Source: an uncultured Clostridia bacterium (GTDB taxonomy: Bacteria; Bacillota; Clostridia; TANB77; CAG-508). From it: a stretch of 14,107 nt of DNA. The notes under the pieces are model-generated. The model searched no databases, was not told the DNA's origin, and was given only the letters and a program-made list of their open reading frames with translations. The DNA is taken from assembly GCA_947629805.1 (NCBI GenBank), contig CANRFE010000021.1, positions 1 to 14,107 on the forward strand. Direction: 5' to 3'. A program made the position numbers and the translations under genes. Within the stretch, counting starts at the first letter, position 1; each line of letters opens with the position of its first letter. Positions 1-8,056 of the stretch are shown one piece after another.

Positions 1-419
1 CATCTGAAGATGGAGTAAACACTGGAAAATATGTGACTTCTTTTATCGGAGTTGCTCCTGTAGAAAATCCTCAAGTTGTTGTTTTAGTAACTTTGTATAA
101 TCCAACTGGAGAAGGTGGACACCAAGGAGGTGGTGTAGCAGCTCCAATAGGAGCGCAAATTTTTGGAGAAGTACTACCTTATTTGGAAGTAGAAAAAGAT
201 GGGCAAACACAAGAAGAACAAGGAAAGGAAATAGAAGTGCCAAATGTAGAAGGAAAAACACTAAAAGAAGCAGAAAACATCTTAAAAGAAAGCAATTTAA
301 AAATGGTATTAACACAAGAAAACGAGCAGATTGATAAAGAAAATTTTTTGGTAAAAGAGCAAACACCAAAACCAACCGTAACAGTAAAAGAGGGTAGTAA
401 TGTCTATGTAAATTGGTAA
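1..419 (+). CDS. spoVD: Class B penicillin-binding protein (SpoVD/PBP2 type), C-terminal fragment with one PASTA domain
   Basis: This is the 3' end of a gene that begins before the window; the open frame runs from base 3 without an upstream stop. The first roughly 60 residues match the end of a PBP transpeptidase domain: GKYVTSFIGVAPVENPQ, then a GGGVAAPIGAQIFGEVLPYL segment. A charged Glu/Gln-rich linker follows. From about base 234 there is one PASTA domain (VPNVEGKTLKEAENIL through a final NVYVNW). The family crosslinks peptidoglycan outside the membrane, and PASTA domains are linked to muropeptide or lipid II binding. One C-terminal PASTA domain and a dcw neighbourhood fit SpoVD, the partner of SpoVE in sporulating Clostridia. 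A vegetative FtsI/PBP2b is the alternative. The SxxK, SxN and KTG motifs lie upstream, so catalytic competence cannot be judged. The GTG at base 33 is internal, not a start. Confidence 0.88.
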   Translation, partial: SEDGVNTGKYVTSFIGVAPVENPQVVVLVTLYNPTGEGGHQGGGVAAPIGAQIFGEVLPYLEVEKDGQTQEEQGKEIEVPNVEGKTLKEAENILKESNLKMVLTQENEQIDKENFLVKEQTPKPTVTVKEGSNVYVNW

Positions 420-472
420 AAGAAATGGTATAAAAGGCAAAAGAGGAGGCAAAGAAAAAGAAAATATTGCAA

Positions 473-502
473 TTGCTCTTTGAAAATGGTTTGGATTATG
501 AT
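473..502 (+). promoter_or_regulatory. Weak candidate sigma-A promoter before the LtaS-like gene
   Basis: TTGCTC at 473-478 and TATGAT at 497-502 are separated by 18 bases. The -10 is good (5 of 6) and the -35 is poor (3 of 6). No terminator is visible between the PBP gene and this site, so the LtaS-like gene could also be read through from upstream. The 420-522 intergenic stretch is otherwise purine-rich, with a strong Shine-Dalgarno-like GAGGAGG at 443-449 that has no start codon at a usable distance. Confidence 0.35.
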
Positions 503-524
503 AAAATAACAAAAAAGAAAAAAT

Positions 525-528
525 GGAG
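525..528 (+). promoter_or_regulatory. Ribosome binding site that favours start at 535 for the LtaS-like gene
   Basis: Two in-frame ATGs occur at 523 and 535. The first is preceded only by A-rich sequence with a single G. The second has GGAG at 525-528 with a 6-base spacer, which is the better-supported initiation site. The choice changes only four residues at the cytoplasmic N terminus. Confidence 0.55.
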
Positions 529-534
529 AAAAAA

Positions 535-2391
535 ATGGAACAATATAGAGAAAAAATAAGAAGCCTACTAAAAAGCAATAGCATTTTTTTCCTTGGAGTT
601 GCTTTATTTCTTTTTAAGGGAATTTTGCTAAATGGAGTATTACACTTAGAAATAAAAACAGAAGTATTTTTTTATATTTTAGCAGTAAGCATGCTAATTA
701 TGTGTCCCATTCTAAATCATAAGGACAAATTTGCATTTTTTTATTTGAATCTTGTTTATGCAATAGTTACCCTGCTTTTATATGCCGATTTTTTATATTA
801 TCAGTATTCTACAAATTTTTTGTCTTTGTATCAAATAGGAAACTTAAGATATGCCAAAGAAATAGGAAGTGGCGTACTTACTCTTATACACATAAAAAAT
901 ATAGTATTATGGTGGCAAGATAACTTGCTAGTGCTTATTTTTAGCATTTTTCTTTGGAAAACAACAAAACCTATGGTATATCAAAACAAACGATTAAAAA
1001 TTTTTTGTATTGTTGTGTTTGTGTTTTTAAATGTGTATGTGGTAAAAAAAGAAATCAATAACATTTATGTAGAAAAAACGTATAATAAATCACTAATGGT
1101 ACAAAATGCTTCTATTTATTATTATCATTACGAAGATGCAAAAGATTATGTTTTAAGTATGTTAGGAAAAGATGCGCTAGACGAAGAAAAATTAAAAACT
1201 ATCTATGAAAAGATCCAAAAAGAAAAAGTAGAAAGTACACCTTATACAGGAATTGCAAAAGATTGTAATGTTATCCTTTTACAACTAGAAAGTTTAAACG
1301 AATATATGATTGGAAAAAAAGTAAATGGAAAAGAAATTATGCCAAACTTAAACCAATTTTTTAAGGAAAATATTTATAGCACCGATATGTATAACCAAGG
1401 TTTGGGTACAACCGCAGACTCAGAATTTGAAATGGAAAATTCTTTATATCCCTTGGAAAATGGGTATGTATTTCAAAAATATTACAACAATACTTGGTTA
1501 GATATTTACACGAGTTTAAGAGAACAAGGGTATTATACTTCTTTTATGCATCCTAATACGAGCACTTTTTGGAATAGAGAAGAAGTGTATAAGAAGGGCT
1601 ATCATATTGATGAATATCATGATATCCAACAATTTCCAAACATAGAATATGCAGGAGAATTTTATTCCGATGAAGGTTTTTTACAAGAAGCAGTGAAGAA
1701 AATGCATCTTTATGAAGGAAAATTTTGTACTACTTTAGTGAGTGTTACAACCCATATTCCTTTTTATTTAACAGGGATTTCTAATTTAGAAGAGAAATTA
1801 ACTCTTACGAAAGAAGATGTAAAAGACTATGAAGACGAAACATTTCGCAATTATTTACTTTCTTGCAATTTTGTAGATTATGCATTTGGAAAATTTTTAG
1901 AAGAATTCAAAGCAACAGGCTTGCTAGAAAATAGTATTTTGGTGGTCTATGGGGATCATGGAGCAGGCAATAACAATGTAGAGGACTTAAAGAAACTTTA
2001 TGAAGAAAATGCAATGGTTTATACAGAATTGGAAAATACAACAAAAGAAGTACATATTCCATTTGGAATGAAAATACCAGGAGTAACAAAGCAAGAAGAA
2101 ATAAAAAGAACTTTATCAAAAATTGATATAAAACCAACTATTTTAGATTTGTTAGGAGTAGAAGACAAATTCTCTTTAGGAGAAAGCATTTTTTCTCAGA
2201 AAGATGAATCTTTTATTAAAGGTTTAGGCTATATCACAAGTCAAAATTATTATTTGCATGGAAAATACTATCTAAGAGAAACTCTAGAAGAAATAGAAGA
2301 AACAGAAGAATTACAAGAAAGGTTACAAAGAATGGAAGAAGAAATTTATTTATCCGATTGTATCATAAAACACAATTTATTAAAAAAATAA
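535..2391 (+). CDS. LtaS-like polyglycerol-phosphate synthase (LTA synthase family, sulfatase fold)
   Basis: The family transfers glycerol-phosphate from phosphatidylglycerol to build lipoteichoic acid on the outer membrane face. This 618-residue protein has the expected design: five hydrophobic segments (about 16-36, 43-60, 66-89, 122-142, 153-170), a linker helix region, then an extracellular sulfatase-type domain from about 244. Residues equivalent to the S. aureus LtaS active site are present: E252 in LES, catalytic T293 in the TTADSEFEMENSLYP block, W346 and R348 in FWNR, H407 in THIPF, and D474/H475 in YGDHG. The length is close to the usual 610-650. Start 535 was chosen for its GGAG site; 523 is the in-frame alternative. 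The gene sits after spoVD and before the dockerin gene, and no terminator follows it. I cannot tell from sequence whether it is the main LTA synthase, a primase, or makes another glycerol-phosphate polymer. Confidence 0.88.
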   Translation: MEQYREKIRSLLKSNSIFFLGVALFLFKGILLNGVLHLEIKTEVFFYILAVSMLIMCPILNHKDKFAFFYLNLVYAIVTLLLYADFLYYQYSTNFLSLYQIGNLRYAKEIGSGVLTLIHIKNIVLWWQDNLLVLIFSIFLWKTTKPMVYQNKRLKIFCIVVFVFLNVYVVKKEINNIYVEKTYNKSLMVQNASIYYYHYEDAKDYVLSMLGKDALDEEKLKTIYEKIQKEKVESTPYTGIAKDCNVILLQLESLNEYMIGKKVNGKEIMPNLNQFFKENIYSTDMYNQGLGTTADSEFEMENSLYPLENGYVFQKYYNNTWLDIYTSLREQGYYTSFMHPNTSTFWNREEVYKKGYHIDEYHDIQQFPNIEYAGEFYSDEGFLQEAVKKMHLYEGKFCTTLVSVTTHIPFYLTGISNLEEKLTLTKEDVKDYEDETFRNYLLSCNFVDYAFGKFLEEFKATGLLENSILVVYGDHGAGNNNVEDLKKLYEENAMVYTELENTTKEVHIPFGMKIPGVTKQEEIKRTLSKIDIKPTILDLLGVEDKFSLGESIFSQKDESFIKGLGYITSQNYYLHGKYYLRETLEEIEETEELQERLQRMEEEIYLSDCIIKHNLLKK

Positions 2392-2451
2392 AAGAGGAAA
2401 AAAGAATTTTTTATAATCAACATAAAGAGGATAAAATAATCTAGGAATCTA

Positions 2452-2480
2452 TTTACAAAACAGGCAAAATATGTTATAAT
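2452..2480 (+). promoter_or_regulatory. Strong sigma-A promoter with extended -10 for the dockerin-cohesin operon
   Basis: TTTACA (2452-2457), a 17-base spacer and a perfect TATAAT (2475-2480). TG at 2472-2473 gives an extended -10. Transcription would start near 2487, leaving a leader of about 30 bases before the GTG at 2519, with a GGGGGAG ribosome binding site at 2507-2513. The following bases GGG and the element geometry match the murE promoter at 9304-9332. Confidence 0.8.
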
Positions 2481-2518
2481 GGGAATGGTATAAAAAAAGA
2501 AAAAAAGGGGGAGTTTTA

Positions 2519-5500
2519 GTGAAAAGAAAGGGGCAAAAGAAAAAAGAAAAGTTACTAATTATAGCAATAATTAGTTTTATTTTATTCTTACTTTTATTTT
2601 TATCACTAAAAAATACAGGAAAAAGTATACAGGTTGCTAAAAATAGCCAACCTAAAAAATTAGAAGAAGTTTATTATTTATCCAAAAATACAGAAACAGA
2701 AAATATGTGTAAATATCTATCTGATATCAAATATGTAGCAGAGGAGTCTTCGGTAGAGTGGGGAAGCATTACATTAGATAGCAATTTAGAAACACAATAT
2801 AACAATGGGTTAATTACCCTTATTGTAGAAGGAAAGAAAACCCACTTTTTAAAAGGGGTTTCTGCACATGCTACCTCTACCCTTATTTATGATATTAAAG
2901 ATTATGACTATGATTATTTTAGTGCTTATATTGGAGTAGACGAAAGTCGTGCAAACAATGGAAATGGTGTTAAATTTTATATTTCTACTTCAACCGATGG
3001 AACAAATTGGACCTTAAAAACAGAGGCCAATCCAAGTGCACTAAAAGCTACAGATGAAGCGGTACATGTCAAAGTAGATATTCGAGATGCAAATTATATA
3101 AAATTATATTGTAATAATAATGGAAACAATGCATCCGATCACTCTGTTTATGCAGATGCAAAATTATACAAAGAAGGCTATGAAGAAAATCAAGTAGAAG
3201 AAGTACCTTTTATTAAAAAAGTAGAAGAATATGATAAAATGCTAAAAAACAAAAGTTTAGAAGAACAGTTAGAAGAAGAAAACGAATTAGTACTTTTACA
3301 AAGAACTTTTGTAAATAATGTGGGATATAGTCTTTTACAAGCTATTGTAAATCAACAAGAGGAATATAGAGAAGCAGTAGAATGGTTAATGACAGATTTG
3401 GATAATCTTCGTCTTTATGTATTAGGCGGAGAACCAGATGGTGGAAGCTATTATAATTCCATCAAAGAGCTTTCTAGATTGTATAGTGCATACAAAGCAG
3501 ATTTTGAAGATACCACCCCAACAAATAATAAATGGTATCCAGAACTTACAAAAGGAGAAGTCTATAAAAAGATGGCTATTGCTCTTTCTTTAACCCATGC
3601 AACGAAAGTTGGGTATTGGGCACAAATAGACCATCCAAGCAATAGATCCGATTCTGTAAAACGTTATGAGATTTATAAGTATTTATATGATAATAAAAAG
3701 TTTGTAGTATCGCAAAGACAAGACCATACACCATGGTTTGAAGCCTTAACGGTGGAAGAAATGCGTTATGTTATGAATAATATTACAGACGATGAAGAGC
3801 TTATTTGGTTGAATGAATATACACAAAAAAGAATCAATGAACATCCAAACGAAGAGGAAAAATATTTACAACCACATACCTATATTGCATATATATGGCC
3901 AAATTTTGAAAATCCTATTTTCCATAAACAAGAATTAAAAGAACATTGGGATCAATTATTTGAAGGAATCTTTTCTATTTATCATGTAACTTACAGTACA
4001 GAAACAGACCATGTATATAAAGCATGGATGAGTATGCGAAATGATATAGAAGAAACAGGAGCCGTTTGTGGTGGTATTTCAAAATTAGGTACACACATTC
4101 GTGCAGCACATGGTACACCAGCTTCTGTTATAGGCCAACCAGGTCATGCCGCTATTATTTATTATAGAAAAAATGAAGAAGGAAAAGGATATTGGACAAT
4201 TGATAACGATGTTTCTGGATGGGCACAATCTGGAAAAACAGAAAGATTAGCCATTAGAATGCCACTAGGATGGGGAAATGATAGCTATGTAGATGGTTAT
4301 GCTGCAACTTATATTGTATTAGCACAAGAAGCAATGAACGATAATGTAAATTACGAAAAAGCAGAAAAAATTCTAATGACAGCAGGTTTATACGAAGGAG
4401 ATTTAGAAAAACAAGAACAAATCTATAGAGAAGCCTTAAAGGTACAAAAAATTAATATTGATGCATGGTGGGGCTTAATTAATACTTACAAAGCAAATGA
4501 TGCAAAAACAGAAGAAGATTATTATAAATTAGCAGAAGAATTAGGGGAAGCACTAATGCCATTCCCATTACCAATGAAAAATTTATTAGACCAAATTGGA
4601 GAAAAATTGACAAGTGTACAATATTCTTTCCAATTTACACTTTTGGAAACCAGATTATTAACAGAAGGAAAAACTTATGATTCTACAGAAAGAGTTTTAC
4701 AACCAGGTATTACAAGAACGGTAGCTACTTTCTTACTTGGTCAAACAGATACTTCTCTTGCTAGTTTCTCTTTTGATGGACTAAATGCAGAAAAAATTGT
4801 ACTTGCAAGTCGTTACGATAATACAGGAGTTCGTTGGGAATATAGTTTAGATGGAAAACAAACTTGGAAAGAAGTATTTTTCGAAGCAGATCAACCACAT
4901 AAATGGCAATTAACCGAAGAAGAAATAGAAAGTATAACAGCAGAAAACGATATTTGTATTCATATAGTAGGTACAGATCGTACAAACGATGCGAATATTT
5001 ATAAAATCGATATAGAAGACCAAAAACCATTAGAAAATGTTTATGCAAATGACTTAGAAAACCGTATAGTGGGAGTAAACACAGATACCTATTGGCGTTA
5101 TACAGAAAGGGATCAATGGACTTCTTATAGTATAGCTTCTCCAGATTTAACAGGAAACAAAACAGTACAAATAAGACAAGGGGCAACAGGCACAAAATTA
5201 GCAAGTTCTGCCTCAGAAGTATATACTTTTACAGAGGACAATCAACCAGAAAAAAGAAGATATATTCGAGTTTCTGATTTAGAGGTACAAGAATATTTAA
5301 GTCAATCCATAGATGGCAAGAGACCATTTTATGCACCAAATGCGATTGATGGAAATATGTATACCTTATGGCATACAGACTTCCGATACAATGTCATTAC
5401 AGAAGGAACAAAACCATTCTTTACCATTAAATTAAACGAACCAAGATATGTGTCTGCAGTAGAATTTATACAGAAAAAATATAAAGACAACGATCCAGAT

Positions 5501-7129
5501 GATATTAAAAGTGTAATCGTTTATGTAAGTATGGATGGAACAGAATGGACCGAAGCAGGAAGAATAGAAAATTGTACAAATTATGGTACAATACAAGATA
5601 TTACCTTTGCAGAAAGTATCTATGCACAATATGTAAAATTAGATATAGAAACCTATAATATGTTTGCTTCGTTTGCTATGATTAATGTATTTGAAGATGT
5701 AACCAAAATAGATAAAACAAAACCAACAGCAGGAATTTATTATAGCACACAAGAGCCAACAAGCAGTTATGTTATTGCAAGACTAGATAACCCAAGTACA
5801 GAAATTAAAATTACCAATAACGACGGACATGACACTTATGTATTTACAGAAAATGGAGAGTTTACCTTTGAATTTGAAGATAAAAATGGAAATACAGGCT
5901 CTGCAACAGCAAAAGTAGACTGGATTGATAAGAGTGCTCCAACAGCAAATGTAGAGTATCAATTAGATGGAGATAAAAAATTACGTGTTTTATTAGACAG
6001 CATTAGCGAAGATGTATATTTGTTAGACCAGGATAATAACAAAATAAGTTATATGGAAGTGAAAGACGGAAAAGTAACGAAAATTTCTTATTTAGATTCT
6101 TTAGGAAATGTATATAAAATAACAGAACTAGATGCAGATGGCAATATGCGAAAAGTTACGTATACAAATACTACAGGAAAAGTTCCAACAGTTGCTAGCT
6201 ATGTTACAACAATAACCAATGGAGAAGTAAGCAAGGAAGAATTCTTAGATGAAAATGGCGTTAGTATAACGCTAACAGAAGAAGAAAAAGAAACTTTAAG
6301 AAGATTACAACAAGTAAAAACCAATCCTTTGGAATATACATTTGAAGAAAGTGGAAATTATGAATTCAAACTTCTTGATAAAGCAAGTAATATAGCTTAT
6401 AAAAGCATAAAAGCAGATTATTTGGAAGATAACAACATTATTGCAAGTGATATTTCTTATGATATTACCAAAGTAACGAATACCAATGTAGTAGCTACAA
6501 TTAACCCATATATGATAAATACAAAAGGAGAAAAACAAGAAGTCGAAATTATAAACAATCATGCTGCTAATGACCACACATTTGAAGACAATGGAGAATT
6601 TGTATTTCAATATAAAGATGCTTCTGATACAGAGAACATAGAAGTAAAAGAGCACAAGGCAAAAGTAGATTGGATTGATAAAATTGCACCAACAGCAAAA
6701 GTTCAATATAGTACAAACCAAACAACAGCAGAACCAGTAACGGCAAGTTTAACAGAGGAAAGTGAAACAATCGTTATAAAAAATAATAGTACAAACAGAG
6801 ACTATACTTTTACAGAAAATGGAGATTTTACTTTCCAAATTGAAGATGCAGCAGGAAATACAGCAGAAGTAATTGCAGCCGTAAATTGGATTGAAGAAAA
6901 ACAAGAAACTCCAAAGGAAAAAGTAGCAGGAGATATCGATCAAGATAACAAAATAACAACAACCGATCTTCTATTACTAAAAAGACATTTAGTAGCAGGG
7001 GAAAAACAAGATTGGATTCTTACAGAAGAACAAAGAAAAGCAGCTGATATCGATAACAACAACGAAATAACGGCAACAGATTTATTGTTAATGAAAAGAT
7101 TGGTAGTAGAGCAAATAAGTAAACAATAA
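2519..7129 (+). CDS. Giant modular surface protein: NPCBM, transglutaminase-like core, F5/8 type C, Ig-like repeats, C-terminal type I dockerin
   Basis: This 1536-residue protein starts at GTG behind GGGGGAG with a 5-base spacer. Domains in order: basic cytoplasmic tail and hydrophobic segment (11-31) without a clear signal peptidase site; NPCBM-like carbohydrate-binding module (about 62-218); helical region (225-490); a transglutaminase/cysteine-protease-like core with candidate triad C517 (GAVCGGIS), H543 (GQPGHAA) and D562 or D564 (WTIDND); TPR-like helices (about 610-690); beta-rich modules (700-905); F5/8 type C (CBM32-like) domain (about 913-1060); Ig-like repeats (1065-1460); and a dockerin (1469-1534) with two calcium loops. 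No glycoside hydrolase signature was recognised. The cohesin gene begins 28 bases downstream, so the two are almost certainly co-transcribed and the dockerin probably docks there. The substrate is unknown; the two sugar-binding modules suggest a glycan or glycoprotein. Dockerin, NPCBM and F5/8 calls are firm, the transglutaminase-like call is moderate, and the enzymatic role is inference. Confidence 0.85.
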   Translation: MKRKGQKKKEKLLIIAIISFILFLLLFLSLKNTGKSIQVAKNSQPKKLEEVYYLSKNTETENMCKYLSDIKYVAEESSVEWGSITLDSNLETQYNNGLITLIVEGKKTHFLKGVSAHATSTLIYDIKDYDYDYFSAYIGVDESRANNGNGVKFYISTSTDGTNWTLKTEANPSALKATDEAVHVKVDIRDANYIKLYCNNNGNNASDHSVYADAKLYKEGYEENQVEEVPFIKKVEEYDKMLKNKSLEEQLEEENELVLLQRTFVNNVGYSLLQAIVNQQEEYREAVEWLMTDLDNLRLYVLGGEPDGGSYYNSIKELSRLYSAYKADFEDTTPTNNKWYPELTKGEVYKKMAIALSLTHATKVGYWAQIDHPSNRSDSVKRYEIYKYLYDNKKFVVSQRQDHTPWFEALTVEEMRYVMNNITDDEELIWLNEYTQKRINEHPNEEEKYLQPHTYIAYIWPNFENPIFHKQELKEHWDQLFEGIFSIYHVTYSTETDHVYKAWMSMRNDIEETGAVCGGISKLGTHIRAAHGTPASVIGQPGHAAIIYYRKNEEGKGYWTIDNDVSGWAQSGKTERLAIRMPLGWGNDSYVDGYAATYIVLAQEAMNDNVNYEKAEKILMTAGLYEGDLEKQEQIYREALKVQKINIDAWWGLINTYKANDAKTEEDYYKLAEELGEALMPFPLPMKNLLDQIGEKLTSVQYSFQFTLLETRLLTEGKTYDSTERVLQPGITRTVATFLLGQTDTSLASFSFDGLNAEKIVLASRYDNTGVRWEYSLDGKQTWKEVFFEADQPHKWQLTEEEIESITAENDICIHIVGTDRTNDANIYKIDIEDQKPLENVYANDLENRIVGVNTDTYWRYTERDQWTSYSIASPDLTGNKTVQIRQGATGTKLASSASEVYTFTEDNQPEKRRYIRVSDLEVQEYLSQSIDGKRPFYAPNAIDGNMYTLWHTDFRYNVITEGTKPFFTIKLNEPRYVSAVEFIQKKYKDNDPDDIKSVIVYVSMDGTEWTEAGRIENCTNYGTIQDITFAESIYAQYVKLDIETYNMFASFAMINVFEDVTKIDKTKPTAGIYYSTQEPTSSYVIARLDNPSTEIKITNNDGHDTYVFTENGEFTFEFEDKNGNTGSATAKVDWIDKSAPTANVEYQLDGDKKLRVLLDSISEDVYLLDQDNNKISYMEVKDGKVTKISYLDSLGNVYKITELDADGNMRKVTYTNTTGKVPTVASYVTTITNGEVSKEEFLDENGVSITLTEEEKETLRRLQQVKTNPLEYTFEESGNYEFKLLDKASNIAYKSIKADYLEDNNIIASDISYDITKVTNTNVVATINPYMINTKGEKQEVEIINNHAANDHTFEDNGEFVFQYKDASDTENIEVKEHKAKVDWIDKIAPTAKVQYSTNQTTAEPVTASLTEESETIVIKNNSTNRDYTFTENGDFTFQIEDAAGNTAEVIAAVNWIEEKQETPKEKVAGDIDQDNKITTTDLLLLKRHLVAGEKQDWILTEEQRKAADIDNNNEITATDLLLMKRLVVEQISKQ
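5711..6898 (+). repeat. Degenerate Ig-like domain repeats in the dockerin protein
   Basis: Residues 1065-1140, about 1141-1300, 1301-1390 and 1388-1460 share a pattern: a proline- or threonine-rich start, IKITNN or IVIKNN, YxFTENGxFTF, then DxxGN and a closing KVDWIDK. The junction AKVDWIDK(S/I)APTA recurs at bases 5909-5950 and 6659-6700. The second copy is interrupted by about 90 residues (roughly 1172-1268) rich in short D/G/N turns. These look like stalk modules placing the dockerin away from the catalytic core. Confidence 0.7.
6923..7120 (+). other. Type I dockerin module (C terminus of the modular protein)
   Basis: Two tandem EF-hand-like calcium loops are visible. The first has D1472, D1474, D1476, K1478 and D1483 at loop positions 1, 3, 5, 7 and 12. 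The second has D1510, D1512, N1514, E1516 and D1521. Each is followed by a helix LLLxKR. The usual recognition positions 10/11 read TT in the first repeat and AT in the second, with KR at positions 17/18 in both. This near-symmetry would allow dual-mode binding as seen in type I dockerins. Partner choice cannot be derived from these residues alone. Confidence 0.9.
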
Positions 7130-7157
7130 TACGATAGAAAAAAGGAAGGAGAAAAAA

Positions 7158-7958
7158 ATGAAAAATAGAACAAGAGGGAAAAGCATAATTTGTATTCTAA
7201 TTATTTCCATAGTATTCCTACTTACTACAAAGGTAAATGCACAAAACGATAGTTTTCAAACATCCTTAAGTGTGAATAACACGCAGGCAAAAGCAGGAGA
7301 AAGTATTATCGTTACGCTTGCTTTAAGTAATATTGCAATTGAAAGTGGAGAAAAGGGAATTGGTGCTTATACAGCTTATATCGATTTTGATTCTTCTATT
7401 TTGGAATATGTGGATACAGATGGAACAGATGAATGGGAAGCTCCATTTTATCAAAATGGATATATTGTAGGAAATACTGGTAATGGGGAAGTTGTAAAAA
7501 CAGCTCAAAGTATAGGAACCATCACTTTTAAGGTAAAAGAAAATGCAAAATTAGGAGAAACTACTATAAAATTAACAAAATTTTCTGGTTCTACTGCAGC
7601 AACAGAAGTAGCTACGGAAGATAGTGCCATTCGTATAACCATTGTAGGCAAAGAAGAAGAAAATGGAAGTCAAGGCGGAAATGGAACACAAGCTGGAGGA
7701 CAAAGTCAAGGTGGAAGTGGAGCACAAAGTGGAAACACAAACCAAGGCGGAAGTGGAAATGTAGGAGGAAATCCTACTTCACAAAATGGTGGAACCACTA
7801 ACAGTGGAAGTAGTTCTTATACAGACAATACGAATAAACCAGGTACATTGCCACAAACAGGAAAATCCAACATAGCAATATTCTTAACCATAAGTATATT
7901 AGTATTACTAGCAATAGGATTGGTTCTTAAAATTCGCTTACTAAATAAGAAGAAATAA
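7158..7958 (+). CDS. Single-cohesin, sortase-anchored mini-scaffoldin
   Basis: This 266-residue protein would present one dockerin-binding cohesin on the cell wall. It begins with a signal peptide ending at VNA (cleavage after A28). A cohesin domain spans about 33-164 (LSVNNTQAKAGESIIVTLAL at the start, AYIDFDSSILEYV in the middle, GTITFKVKENAKLGETTIKL near the end). A low-complexity Gly/Ser/Gln/Asn linker follows (169-227). The C terminus is a complete sortase signal: LPQTG at 231-235, hydrophobic 239-257, and a basic KIRLLNKKK tail. The ATG at 7158 has AAGGAG at 7146-7151 with a 6-base spacer. It lies 28 bases after the dockerin gene and is closed by a terminator, so the pair forms a bicistronic operon. 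No sortase gene is in the window. Unlike classical cellulosome scaffoldins, it has one cohesin, no carbohydrate-binding module and no dockerin of its own. Confidence 0.9.
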   Translation: MKNRTRGKSIICILIISIVFLLTTKVNAQNDSFQTSLSVNNTQAKAGESIIVTLALSNIAIESGEKGIGAYTAYIDFDSSILEYVDTDGTDEWEAPFYQNGYIVGNTGNGEVVKTAQSIGTITFKVKENAKLGETTIKLTKFSGSTAATEVATEDSAIRITIVGKEEENGSQGGNGTQAGGQSQGGSGAQSGNTNQGGSGNVGGNPTSQNGGTTNSGSSSYTDNTNKPGTLPQTGKSNIAIFLTISILVLLAIGLVLKIRLLNKKK

Positions 7959-7965
7959 GAAAAGG

Positions 7966-8010
7966 AAAAATAACTAGAAAGGAGAAAAACGATTTTCTAG
8001 TTATTTTTTT
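7966..8010 (+). terminator. Intrinsic terminator after the cohesin gene
   Basis: A perfect 15-bp stem (7966-7980 with 7994-8008, core TAACTAGAAA/TTTCTAGTTA) encloses a 13-base loop and ends in a run of seven T (8004-8010). It starts 7 bases after the stop codon and separates the dockerin-cohesin operon from the flavodiiron gene. Confidence 0.85.
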
Positions 8011-8028
8011 GTGCCAATCGGGAAAATA

Positions 8029-8056
8029 AAATTGCTATTGCGAACAATAGCAATTT
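8029..8056 (+). promoter_or_regulatory. Perfect inverted repeat overlapping the flavodiiron promoter, candidate operator
   Basis: A 12-bp perfect inverted repeat, AAATTGCTATTG at 8029-8040 and CAATAGCAATTT at 8045-8056, is separated by CGAA. It covers the -35 and part of the spacer of the candidate promoter. No T-run follows it, so it is not a terminator. A dimeric repressor site is the simplest reading; the regulator is not identifiable and the motif does not match the classic FNR half-site TTGAT. Confidence 0.6.

Noticed and set aside
33..419. A separate 128-residue gene starting at 33
   Set aside because: The frame continues upstream to the window edge and the sequence is the end of a PBP transpeptidase plus PASTA domain, so the GTG at 33 is internal.
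469..476. GCAATTGC palindrome near the LtaS-like promoter, similar to the half-site before the flavodiiron gene
   Set aside because: It is only 8 bases, common in AT-rich DNA, and does not share the full inverted-repeat layout.
2392..2451. Possible terminator after the LtaS-like gene
   Set aside because: Only A-rich and T-rich runs are present, without a stable stem with a loop and T-run, so no terminator is called.
4761..5204. Long open frames on the - strand inside the dockerin gene and elsewhere
   Set aside because: They are rich in Leu, Phe, Ile, Cys and Tyr, as expected of the complement of an AT-rich, purine-rich coding strand. They show no domains and lie wholly within well-supported + strand genes.
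2519..7129. Glycoside hydrolase function for the dockerin protein, suggested by its NPCBM and F5/8 type C modules
   Set aside because: No GH catalytic motif was recognised in the central region, and the Cys-His-Asp block fits a transglutaminase-like fold better.
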